A DNA stretch of 64,000 nucleotides, taken from Robiginitomaculum sp. GTDB taxonomy: Bacteria; Pseudomonadota; Alphaproteobacteria; Caulobacterales; Maricaulaceae. Position 1 is the first letter of the stretch; the number at the start of each line of letters is the position of its first letter. Shown here in pieces: positions 8,709 to 16,129 of the stretch. The DNA is taken from positions 27,499 through 91,498 of the forward strand of contig WFUF01000019.1 of NCBI GenBank assembly GCA_015485155.1. The letters run 5' to 3'. Made by a program: the position numbers and the translations under genes. The notes beneath the pieces were generated by a model, which saw only the letters and a program-made list of their open reading frames with translations, did no database searches and was not told the DNA's origin.

Positions 8709-9611
8709 ATGACCGATAAATTACCTGTAGCACTTACTCCAGAGGCCTCTCTTTCAAGGTATTTAACGGAAATTCGTAAATTCCCAATGCTGGAAAAGGA
8801 CGAGGAGTTTATGCTGGCCCGGCGCTGGCGTGATCATGCTGATGGTGATGCTGCCCATAAGATGGTTACGTCACATTTGCGGCTTGTTGCCAAGATTGCC
8901 ATGGGCTATCGTGGATATGGCCTGCCAATTGGTGAGGTAATCTCCGAAGGAAATGTTGGCTTGATGCAGGCGGTCAAAAAGTTCGAGCCTGAAAAGGGCT
9001 TTCGCCTTGCAACTTATGCAATGTGGTGGATTAGAGCCAGTATTCAGGAATATATTTTGCGTTCATGGTCTTTGGTCAAAATGGGCACAACAGCAGCACA
9101 AAAAAAGCTGTTTTTTAATCTGCGTCGTCTAAAGGGGCAGATGAAGGCTATAGATGAGGGTGATTTGCGGCCAGAGCAAATTGAAGAAATTGCAACCAGG
9201 CTTGGTGTTACCAATTCCGAAGTTGTTTCCATGAATGGACGCATGTCTGGCCCTGATGCCAGCTTAAACGCCCCCATTCGCTCGCAGGATGGTGAAAGCG
9301 GCCAGTGGCAGGATTGGCTGGAAGATGAAGCTCAGGTAGATCAGGAAACCCGGATAGCAGAGTCAGATGAATTTTCATCACGCATGGAACTGTTACAAGT
9401 GGCCATGGAAGAGTTAAACGAGCGCGAGCAGGATATTATCCGCCAGCGTAAACTTTCTGATGAACCAAAAACCCTGGAAGAATTGGCGCAGGTTTATAAT
9501 GTCAGCCGCGAACGTATCCGCCAGATTGAGGTTAGAGCATTTGAGAAACTGCAAGCGGCCATGTTAGCTGCGGTTGCAGAGCAAAAAGATGCCGGGATCA
9601 TAGCGCATTAA
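8709..9611 (+). CDS. rpoH: RNA polymerase sigma-32 factor
   Basis: This 300-residue sigma-70-family protein has region 2 (SEGNVGLMQAVKKFEP and ATYAMWWIRASIQEYIL), the RpoH box QKKLFFNLRRLKGQ that marks sigma-32, and region 4 ending with the helix-turn-helix VSRERIRQIEVRAFEKLQ. It directs heat-shock transcription. AGGAGG sits five bases before the ATG. Many alphaproteobacteria carry two rpoH paralogues, and which one this is cannot be told here. It converges with merR. Confidence 0.95.
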   Translation: MTDKLPVALTPEASLSRYLTEIRKFPMLEKDEEFMLARRWRDHADGDAAHKMVTSHLRLVAKIAMGYRGYGLPIGEVISEGNVGLMQAVKKFEPEKGFRLATYAMWWIRASIQEYILRSWSLVKMGTTAAQKKLFFNLRRLKGQMKAIDEGDLRPEQIEEIATRLGVTNSEVVSMNGRMSGPDASLNAPIRSQDGESGQWQDWLEDEAQVDQETRIAESDEFSSRMELLQVAMEELNEREQDIIRQRKLSDEPKTLEELAQVYNVSRERIRQIEVRAFEKLQAAMLAAVAEQKDAGIIAH

Positions 9612-9636
9612 GGCCCTAAAGCCTGGTGGCTAGAAG

Positions 9637-10053
9637 CTAATCGAGATAAAGCGCTTCTATGATTGGACAATCAGGGGTGTCACCGCCAGCACATTCTTTG
9701 GATATTGCTTTTAAGGTGCGTTCCAGCTTCTTAAGGTCTGCAATTTTATTGGTTACGCTGTGCAAGTATTTTTGGGTCAAAGCATAAACTTCGCCGCAGG
9801 TATAACCATCAGAGTCAACCATTGATAATAGTTTGCGCAATTCTTCTATGGAAAACCCCAATTCCCGGCAGCGCAAAATAAATCGCAGTCTTTCCTGATC
9901 GCTTTGGCTATATAAGCGATGGCCACTTGGTGTGCGCATTGGCTGTGGCATAATGCCAATATTTTCATAATATCTGATGGTTTCCAGATTACACTTTAGC
10001 TTTTTGGCCAGCGTCCCGCGTTTTAACGGTTCGCCCGAATGTGTTTTTTTCAT
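9637..10053 (-). CDS. merR: Mercury-responsive MerR regulator
   Basis: This is a 138-residue MerR protein with the winged-helix motif ETIRYYENIGIMPQPMRTPS, then a dimerisation helix. The three cysteines used to bind Hg(II) in MerR are present (Cys86 in YTCGEV, Cys121 in KECAGG, Cys129 in PDCPII), spaced as in classic MerR. It is divergent from merTPA with the operator between them. The start at 10053 has AAGGG five bases upstream; the longer reading frame to 10128 would run through the operator. It represses without mercury and activates merTPA with it. Confidence 0.93.
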   Translation of the reverse strand: MKKTHSGEPLKRGTLAKKLKCNLETIRYYENIGIMPQPMRTPSGHRLYSQSDQERLRFILRCRELGFSIEELRKLLSMVDSDGYTCGEVYALTQKYLHSVTNKIADLKKLERTLKAISKECAGGDTPDCPIIEALYLD

Positions 10054-10061
10054 GTTTGCCC

Positions 10062-10092
10062 TTGATCCTGTAGTTGCTACAGAGTGTATGTT
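10062..10092 (+). promoter_or_regulatory. MerR-type mer promoter/operator with 19-bp spacer
   Basis: TTGATC (10062-10067) and TATGTT (10087-10092) are separated by exactly 19 bases. A dyad CTGTAG-TTG-CTACAG lies within the spacer at 10068-10082. An overlong 19-bp spacer with a central dyad is the hallmark of promoters that MerR activates by DNA untwisting. It faces merT and lies just upstream of the divergent merR start. Confidence 0.85.
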
Positions 10093-10186
10093 GCAGTCAG
10101 TTTGGCCAAAAGTACAAGAAAAAACCACAGGTATTTAGTCTTTTAAGTGCAAACAGGATCATTATTAAGCAAAGGTTTTTAAGCAA

Positions 10187-10582
10187 ATGGACGCGCAAAA
10201 AGATGAACCACAAGTAAGCAAAGCCGCTCCGTTAAAAAGCACCGGTGGGGTTTTCGCATCTGGCGGAGTATTGGGCGCGATTTTATCCTCGGCGTGCTGT
10301 ATAATACCTTTATTGTTGATAAGTGCCGGCGTTTCAGGTGCCTGGATTGGCAGTTTGACGGCGCTGGAGCAATATAAACCTGTATTTATTGCTATATCTG
10401 TTTTGTTTATTGGTGCCGGGTTTTGGCAGGTATATTTCAAAAAGCCTGAGCCTTGTGATGCTGAGGATGGATATTGCGCCAGTCCCGCAGCTTCGCTGAT
10501 TACCAGGGCCGCGCTTTGGCTGGCAACAATTGTGGTTTTACTGGCCCTTACTATTAATTACTGGGCACCGTTATTTTACTAG
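10187..10582 (+). CDS. merT: Mercuric ion transport protein MerT
   Basis: This 131-residue inner-membrane protein has three predicted helices. The first helix carries the vicinal pair Cys37-Cys38 (SSACCIIPLLL), and a second Cys pair (Cys90, Cys97) is in the loop before helix 3. These are the Hg(II) relay residues of MerT. It moves mercuric ion from MerP to cytosolic MerA. It is the first gene of merTPA, about 95 bases downstream of the mer promoter. Confidence 0.93.
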   Translation: MDAQKDEPQVSKAAPLKSTGGVFASGGVLGAILSSACCIIPLLLISAGVSGAWIGSLTALEQYKPVFIAISVLFIGAGFWQVYFKKPEPCDAEDGYCASPAASLITRAALWLATIVVLLALTINYWAPLFY

Positions 10583-10625
10583 GAGCCTGTTCTTAAGGCG
10601 GGCGAACTTAAAAAGGAGATATCTC

Positions 10626-10961
10626 ATGAAAAAATACATATTTGGCGTTATTGCCACGCTGGCTCTAATACCTGCTATCGCTATAAGCAACGGGCATATA
10701 CTGGCATCAGCACAGGCAAAGCCTGCCAGCGCTGCCGCGCAACAGGTAACAGCCAGCTTTAGCATTGAAAACATGACATGTGCTTCTTGTCCGATTTCGG
10801 TGCGTACTGCCATGAAGCGTGTGGATGGGGTAAATTCCGTAGAAATTGACTATGAAAGCAAGATGGCAACGGTTGTATTTGATCCGGCTAAAACCAATAC
10901 CGGACAGATCGCTGAAGCCTCTACCAAGGTAGGTTATCCAGCCACTGAAATTAAAGAATAG
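10626..10961 (+). CDS. merP: Periplasmic mercury-binding protein MerP
   Basis: This 111-residue protein has a long signal peptide or N-terminal extension up to about residue 40. A heavy-metal-associated domain follows with the metal site NMTCASC (Cys52, Cys55). It binds Hg(II) in the periplasm and hands it to MerT. The start at 10626 is fixed by AAGGAG seven bases upstream. It lies 43 bases after merT and nine before merA. Confidence 0.93.
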   Translation: MKKYIFGVIATLALIPAIAISNGHILASAQAKPASAAAQQVTASFSIENMTCASCPISVRTAMKRVDGVNSVEIDYESKMATVVFDPAKTNTGQIAEASTKVGYPATEIKE

Positions 10962-10969
10962 GCGCAATT

Positions 10970-12394
10970 ATGACCGTAATACCCTCCTCTAACCGGGTTA
11001 GGGGCGTCTATGATCTGGCGGTAATCGGTGCCGGTTCTGCCGGGTTTTCTGCTGCAATCACCGCAGCAGAACAAGGGGCAAGGGTGGCTCTTATTGGCCA
11101 TGGCACAATTGGTGGCACTTGCGTTAATGTCGGATGTGTGCCGTCTAAAACCATGATCCGTGCGGCTGAAACCTTGTATCAGGCCAATGCCGCGAGCCGG
11201 TTTAGTGGGATTGCGGGTCAGGCAAAAATAACCGATTGGGATAAATTGATTGCGGCCAAGAATAATCTGGTTACCGATTTGCGGCAAAAGAAGTATATTG
11301 ATCTGCTGCCTGAATATGAAAGCATTACCTATATTCAAGGCTGGGCAAAGCTGTGTGAAGGCGGGGTGATGGTGGATGGGGATTTTCTGCAATCTTCTAA
11401 AACTATCATTGCCACGGGGTCTTCTTCCATGGTTCCGCCGATTGTCGGCATAGATGATGTTGCCCACCTCGACAGCACCATGGCGCTTGAGCTGGATGCT
11501 CTTCCCAAATCCCTGTTAATTATCGGTGGCGGAGTAATTGGATGTGAGCTTGGCCAAATGTTTGCCCGCTGCGGGGTAAAGGTAACTATCTGTTGTCGTA
11601 ATCGATTATTGCCTTCTATGGAAAAGGAAATAAGTGCAGGCCTGCAATCGGTATTGGAAGAGGAAGGGATCAGTGTTTACGTTGGCCTTGATTATCAAGA
11701 AATAGAGCAGAACCAAACCGGCATTACACTGATCGGTAAAAGCAATTCCAGGCAGCACCAGATACGGGCCGAGAAACTGCTTCTTGCAACAGGGCGCAGA
11801 GCCAATACAGAGAGCATGGCCTTGGAGGAAAATGGTGTTGAGGTTTTGGAAAATGGCGGCATTAAAATAGATGAGTATATGCGATCTACCAATCCTGACA
11901 TCTATGCTGCCGGCGATGTAACCGGAACAGACATGTTTGTTTATATGGCGGCCTATGGCGCAAAACTTGCGGCAAGGAACGCAATGGGCAAAGCGGAAGT
12001 TTACGATAATTCTGCTATGGCGCAAATTGTGTTTACTGATCCGCAGATAGCTATGGTCGGCCTTGGTGAACTGGCAGCCAGACAACAAGGATATGAGGTT
12101 AAAACCTCAATAATCGGGCTGGATAACGTGCCCCGTGCATTGGCGGCCCGTGACACAAGAGGGTTAATAAAGCTGGTTGTTGATAGCAAAACTGACATTT
12201 TGCTGGGCGCACATATTATGGCACCTGAAGGCGCGGACAGTATTCAGACCGCCGCCCTGGCGATCAAGCATGGCATGACCAGTGCTGAACTGGGTGCAAC
12301 TATATTTCCCTATTTAACCACGGTAGAGGGCTTAAAACTTGCGGCACAGGGTTTTGGCAAGGATGTGGACAAGCTTTCCTGCTGTGCCGGTTAG
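10970..12394 (+). CDS. merA: Mercuric reductase, form lacking the N-terminal metal-binding domain
   Basis: This is a 474-residue flavin disulfide reductase. The FAD motif is DLAVIGAGSAGFSAAI and the redox pair is GGTCVNVGCVPSK (Cys51, Cys56). NAD(P) binding follows in LLIIGGGVIGCELGQ. The C-terminus LSCCAG (Cys471-Cys472) is the Hg-receiving pair that separates MerA from other family members. It reduces Hg(II) to volatile Hg(0) with NADPH. The N-terminal NmerA domain of many MerAs is absent, so separate MerP may be the only small metal carrier. Confidence 0.95.
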   Translation: MTVIPSSNRVRGVYDLAVIGAGSAGFSAAITAAEQGARVALIGHGTIGGTCVNVGCVPSKTMIRAAETLYQANAASRFSGIAGQAKITDWDKLIAAKNNLVTDLRQKKYIDLLPEYESITYIQGWAKLCEGGVMVDGDFLQSSKTIIATGSSSMVPPIVGIDDVAHLDSTMALELDALPKSLLIIGGGVIGCELGQMFARCGVKVTICCRNRLLPSMEKEISAGLQSVLEEEGISVYVGLDYQEIEQNQTGITLIGKSNSRQHQIRAEKLLLATGRRANTESMALEENGVEVLENGGIKIDEYMRSTNPDIYAAGDVTGTDMFVYMAAYGAKLAARNAMGKAEVYDNSAMAQIVFTDPQIAMVGLGELAARQQGYEVKTSIIGLDNVPRALAARDTRGLIKLVVDSKTDILLGAHIMAPEGADSIQTAALAIKHGMTSAELGATIFPYLTTVEGLKLAAQGFGKDVDKLSCCAG

Positions 12395-12440
12395 AATCAA
12401 AACCTGAAACTTTGTATTCGCAATACTCAATCACACGTCC

Positions 12441-12468
12441 CGTCACTCCGGCGAAGGCCCGAGTCCAG
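12441..12468. repeat. Short dispersed palindromic repeat
   Basis: The stretch begins CGTCACTCCGGCGAAGG and ends CGAGTCCAG. It resembles the very common proteobacterial repeat that reads CGTCATTCCCGCGAAGGCGGGAATCCAG-like in other genomes, with a CCGGCGAAGGCCCG hairpin. It sits in the 200-base gap between merA and the methyltransferase. Confidence 0.5.
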
Positions 12469-12504
12469 TCTTGCGCTTAGCAATTGTAAACGATAAGGCA
12501 TTAA

Positions 12505-12569
12505 AGAGTCCTCAAGTAGCCGCTAGGCGATAGGACATTAAAAAACCTTCCCACTTTTACTAAAAGTGC
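12505..12569. repeat. Composite repeat: CCGCTAGGCG hairpin element plus half palindrome
   Basis: In reverse orientation, 12510-12537 carries GTCCTATCGCCTAGCGGCTA, matching the nested element at 8419-8442 and the tail of the tandem array at 61845-61875. Next to it, 12546-12569 carries the reverse complement of the half-arm GCATTTTTAGCAAAAGTGGG with three changes. It lies between merA and the methyltransferase start. Confidence 0.65.
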
Positions 12570-12595
12570 TACGTCTCGCATTATCAGGAGTCAAC

Positions 12596-13246
12596 ATGGA
12601 AAAAGAGTTTACACCGGCATTGGGTTTTGCGGCACTTAGCCCATTATATGACTGGGCGATTTTAAGACTTACCCGTGAACATATCTGGCGTCACGAGTTT
12701 GTGAACCAGATATCAGCGCAGCCATCAGACAGTATTATAGATGTGGGTTCAGGCACAGGCTCCTTGGCTGTGGATTTGCTGCAAAGATCACCAAAAACCA
12801 GTTATATCGGGATTGATCCCGATGCCGATATTGTCAAAAGAGCCCAAATAAAAGCAGACAAAGCTGAAATTTGCGCACAGTTTGAAACCGGGTTCTTTTC
12901 TGCTGATTTACTTGCGAATAAATCAGTGAACAAAATTATTTCCAGTCTGGTTTTTCATCAGGTTCCATTAGATGAAAAACAACGTATTATTGATCTTGCT
13001 TATGAAAAGCTCCCAAAAAATGGTGAAATTCATATTGCCGATTATGGTCTGCAAAAATCCCTGTTGATGAAATTCTTGTTCCGAATAACGGTGCAGTTGA
13101 TTGACGGGGTGCGCGATACCACGCCAAATGCCCAGGGAATTTTGCCGGTTTTACTTGCCAAGGCCGGTTTTATGGATATCAGGGAAACTCGCAGAATCCC
13201 CACCCTTACCGGAACCATCTGTATGTATATGGCGCGCAAGCCATAA
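12596..13246 (+). CDS. Class I SAM-dependent methyltransferase next to the mer operon
   Basis: This is a 216-residue protein with the SAM-binding motif IIDVGSGTGSLAVDLL, the acidic strand end YIGIDPD, and the later motif SSLVFHQVPLDEKQRII. It belongs to the broad UbiE/Methyltransf_25-like group; the substrate is not evident. The start at 12596 follows CAGGAG by five bases. It is on the merTPA strand, 200 bases behind merA, but repeats lie between, so shared transcription is uncertain. It is not HgcA or HgcB and has no corrinoid domain, so mercury methylation is not implied. Confidence 0.8.
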   Translation: MEKEFTPALGFAALSPLYDWAILRLTREHIWRHEFVNQISAQPSDSIIDVGSGTGSLAVDLLQRSPKTSYIGIDPDADIVKRAQIKADKAEICAQFETGFFSADLLANKSVNKIISSLVFHQVPLDEKQRIIDLAYEKLPKNGEIHIADYGLQKSLLMKFLFRITVQLIDGVRDTTPNAQGILPVLLAKAGFMDIRETRRIPTLTGTICMYMARKP

Positions 13247-13346
13247 CTATGCCTGGTTCATAACTGCTTCATATGTTTCTGCTGGTTGCGGCGTTGGCCT
13301 TGTACCTTTACAAGCAATGGTGAAGTTAAACAGATGAGACAAGGCC

Positions 13347-13961
13347 ATGAGCATAACTCTGCACAAAAATGACCTGCCGGCGGGGATAGAATTTACCAAT
13401 GGCGTGGCCATAGACACTGAAACCATGGGCTTAAGTCTGCAACGGGATAAGCTTTGCATAGTGCAATTATCAGCTGGTGACGGCGATGCCCATCTGGTGC
13501 AATTGGATCGTGACACCTATGATTGCCCGAATTTAAAGACATTGCTTGCTGATAATTCAATTGTAAAGATCCTGCATTTTGCAAGGTTTGATGTAGCCAT
13601 GGTGCAAAAATATCTTGGTGTGATGATGGCGCCTATTTATTGCACCAAAATTGCTTCAAAACTGGTGCGCACCTACACAGACCGACACGGGTTAAAGGAT
13701 CTGGTACGCGAACTTGCAGGACGCGAATTATCAAAACAGCAGCAAAGTTCTGATTGGGGGGCTATGGAACTTTCGACAGCTCAACAAAACTATGCCGCGT
13801 CAGACGTGTTGTTTTTGCACGAATTACGGGACAGGCTGGACGAAATGCTAGCCAGAGAAGGAAGATTAGAGCTGGCGCAAGCATGTTTTGATTTTCTTCC
13901 GGTTCGCGCCATGCTTGATCTGGCTGGATGGGCGGATATAGATATTTTTGCTCACCGCTGA
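13347..13961 (+). CDS. Ribonuclease D-type 3'-5' exonuclease
   Basis: This 204-residue protein contains only the DEDD exonuclease domain. The motifs are Exo I AIDTETMGL (Asp23, Glu25), Exo II LHFARFDVAMV, and Exo III NYAASDVLFL with the catalytic Tyr four residues before the Asp, the DEDDy type. The HRDC domains of E. coli RNase D are missing. Such short forms next to the lpt genes are usual in alphaproteobacteria. A role in RNA 3'-end trimming is inferred. Confidence 0.88.
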   Translation: MSITLHKNDLPAGIEFTNGVAIDTETMGLSLQRDKLCIVQLSAGDGDAHLVQLDRDTYDCPNLKTLLADNSIVKILHFARFDVAMVQKYLGVMMAPIYCTKIASKLVRTYTDRHGLKDLVRELAGRELSKQQQSSDWGAMELSTAQQNYAASDVLFLHELRDRLDEMLAREGRLELAQACFDFLPVRAMLDLAGWADIDIFAHR

Positions 13962-14081
13962 TCTGATTTAATTTATAGATACTTATTTTCGTCATGATTT
14001 AGCCGCAACCATGGGCTTATAATGGTTCTTCTGGCAAAATCTTTCCTATATGGTAAGAGTATTTGAATCACAAAGGTGCTT

Positions 14082-14756
14082 ATGAGTATGGATACGGCAT
14101 TGCAGGTAAATACAGCTTCAAATGGCTGGGAACCTTCCAGGCGCTTAACCCTGACTTCGGCCCGTCGGCGCTCAGTTGTGGTCAGGATATTACGTGTAAC
14201 TTTCGTGTCTGCTGCATTGAGCATTGTCGGCCTTGTTGCCAGCTATGTAATATATTATACCAAAAACCCAGAACCAGAGCCCCCTCTAGCGCAGGTACAG
14301 GATATTGATCCTGGTAAAATGCTAATAGTAAACCCGGTATATACTGGCCGCGATGAATCCAATGGACAATATGTGGTAAAGGCGGAAACCGCAGCCACCC
14401 TGTCAGAAGAAGAAGCAATTACCGAGTTGGTGCGTCCGCAACTGGGGCGGGGGGATGACCCTAATGTCACTGCTGCCCGCGGCGTCTATGATGACCAGAA
14501 TAAAACACTAGAATTATTTGATGAGGTGCAATTGCAAACATCTGGCGGGTTTGTATTTGATACCAGCAAGGCGAAAATTGATATTAAAAAGGATCGGATT
14601 GTTGGCGAGGAAACCGTAGAAGGAACCGGGCCGATGGGTGATATCAAAGCCGACGGTTACGAGATATTAAATGGCGGTGAGCGGGTCGTGTTTCGCGGTC
14701 GTGTCACGACCACAATACCAATGAATAGTAAAAAAAAGGATGATGGTGATGAATAA
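14082..14756 (+). CDS. lptC: LPS export protein LptC
   Basis: This is a bitopic inner-membrane protein of about 224 residues. A basic cytoplasmic start is followed by one helix (ILRVTFVSAALSIVGLVASY) and a periplasmic LptC beta-jellyroll, including LYDEVQ-like ELFDEVQLQTSGGFVF. It takes LPS from LptB2FG and passes it to LptA. The start at 14082 has AAAGG five bases upstream; ATG 14088 is an alternative. The end overlaps lptA by eight bases, pointing to coupled translation. Confidence 0.88.
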   Translation: MSMDTALQVNTASNGWEPSRRLTLTSARRRSVVVRILRVTFVSAALSIVGLVASYVIYYTKNPEPEPPLAQVQDIDPGKMLIVNPVYTGRDESNGQYVVKAETAATLSEEEAITELVRPQLGRGDDPNVTAARGVYDDQNKTLELFDEVQLQTSGGFVFDTSKAKIDIKKDRIVGEETVEGTGPMGDIKADGYEILNGGERVVFRGRVTTTIPMNSKKKDDGDE

Positions 14757-15288
14757 CAATTTGATTACTGGACTGTTTGCAGCCTTGTTTTTTCTGTTGC
14801 TAACAGATGTAGCCAGTGCGCAATTGTCATCATCTGGCGGCCCGGTTGATATTAGTGCCGACGAGTTGGAGGTTATAGACGCAAAAAACATTGCCATATA
14901 TAGCGGCCATGTGGACGTTCTTCAGGGTGATTCCAGACTGCAGGCTGATCGTATTGAAGTGCAATTTGCCAAAGGCGAGGCCAGCAGAACTGACGGGGCA
15001 TTAAGCGCATCATGGGGAGATATTCAAACAATTACTGCCCTTGGTAATGTGTTTTACACCACTCCTGGTGAAGTGGCACGAGGCGATAAGGCGGTTTATC
15101 AGGTTGTTACAGATACGATTGCCCTTACCGGCGATGTAGTGGTTACTCAAGACGGCAATGTAATACGAAGTAATAAGCTGACCATTCACATCAAAACCGG
15201 AGAAGCCTCTTTTGAAGCTAAAACCAAAGGGCGCAGATCCACGAACAGGGTGCGCTCGGTATTTTTTCCACCAAAAGGTAAAAGCTGA
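14749..15288 (+). CDS. lptA: LPS transport periplasmic protein LptA
   Basis: This OstA/LptA-like protein of about 179 residues has a signal peptide ending VASAQ. The mature part shows the family strands PVDISADELEVIDAKNIAIY and SRLQADRIEVQF. It forms the periplasmic bridge that carries LPS to the outer membrane. Four start codons cluster at 14740-14749; ATG 14749 has the best spacing (nine bases) from AAAGG. It overlaps lptC and is followed by lptB. Confidence 0.88.
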   Translation: MNNNLITGLFAALFFLLLTDVASAQLSSSGGPVDISADELEVIDAKNIAIYSGHVDVLQGDSRLQADRIEVQFAKGEASRTDGALSASWGDIQTITALGNVFYTTPGEVARGDKAVYQVVTDTIALTGDVVVTQDGNVIRSNKLTIHIKTGEASFEAKTKGRRSTNRVRSVFFPPKGKS

Positions 15289-15353
15289 CTTGCGGAGCAA
15301 TCAGGTTAAATTCATCAGATGAATGACCTTTGGATAAAATGTAAGGCATATTG

Positions 15354-16118
15354 ATGAATCAGTCGATAAGTGTCGAAAGCAACAAGGTTAAAGCCATATC
15401 CGAGGGGCTTGTGGCAAAACAGCTTTGCAAATCTTTTGGCCGAAGAAAAGTGGTCAAGGGGGTGGATATTGCCTTAAAACAAGGCGAAGTCGTGGGGCTG
15501 CTCGGCCCAAATGGCGCTGGAAAAACAACTTGTTTTTATATGATTACCGGGCTGATTAGCGCAAATTCCGGCAAAATACTCCTCGATGAACAAGATATAA
15601 CCCGTCTGCCAATGTATCAGCGCGCCCGCCTTGGAGTTGGGTATCTGCCGCAGGAAGCCTCCATTTTCAGAGGTTTAAGCGTAGAGCAAAACGTAATGGG
15701 TGTTGTTGAAATTGTTGAAAAAAACAAGGCTTTACGCAAACAGCGCGTGGATCAATTACTTGATGAGTTGCACATTACACATTTGGCCCAGGCACCTGCC
15801 TTGTCGCTTTCCGGTGGTGAGCGCAGACGTGTTGAAATCGCCAGAGCATTGGCTACACGCCCGGCATTCATTTTGCTGGATGAACCATTTGCCGGTATTG
15901 ATCCTATGGCGATTGCCGATATCCGTGAACTGATAAGATTTTTATCCGGAAGGGGCATTGGAATCCTGATTACGGATCACAATGTAAGAGAAACATTGGA
16001 AATTGTAGATCGGGCCTCAATTATTTTTGAAGGTGAAGTGCTTTTTGAAGGAAATCCAGACGAGATTTTAACCAATCCCGATGTACGACGGGTGTATCTT
16101 GGTGATGCATTTGGTTAG
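15354..16118 (+). CDS. lptB: LPS export ABC transporter ATPase LptB
   Basis: This ABC ATPase of 254 residues has Walker A GPNGAGKTT, signature LSGGERRRVEIARA, Walker B FILLDEPFAGIDP and the switch histidine in LITDHNVRET. These are typical of LptB, which powers LPS extraction with LptF and LptG. AAGG lies seven bases before ATG 15354. rpoN follows within eleven bases, so lptC-lptA-lptB-rpoN look co-transcribed. Confidence 0.94.
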   Translation: MNQSISVESNKVKAISEGLVAKQLCKSFGRRKVVKGVDIALKQGEVVGLLGPNGAGKTTCFYMITGLISANSGKILLDEQDITRLPMYQRARLGVGYLPQEASIFRGLSVEQNVMGVVEIVEKNKALRKQRVDQLLDELHITHLAQAPALSLSGGERRRVEIARALATRPAFILLDEPFAGIDPMAIADIRELIRFLSGRGIGILITDHNVRETLEIVDRASIIFEGEVLFEGNPDEILTNPDVRRVYLGDAFG

Positions 16119-16129
16119 GAGTATCTAAA

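Noticed and set aside
12596..13246. Mercury or arsenic methylating enzyme
   Set aside because: It has no corrinoid domain as in HgcA and no Cys pattern as in ArsM. It is only a generic SAM methyltransferase.
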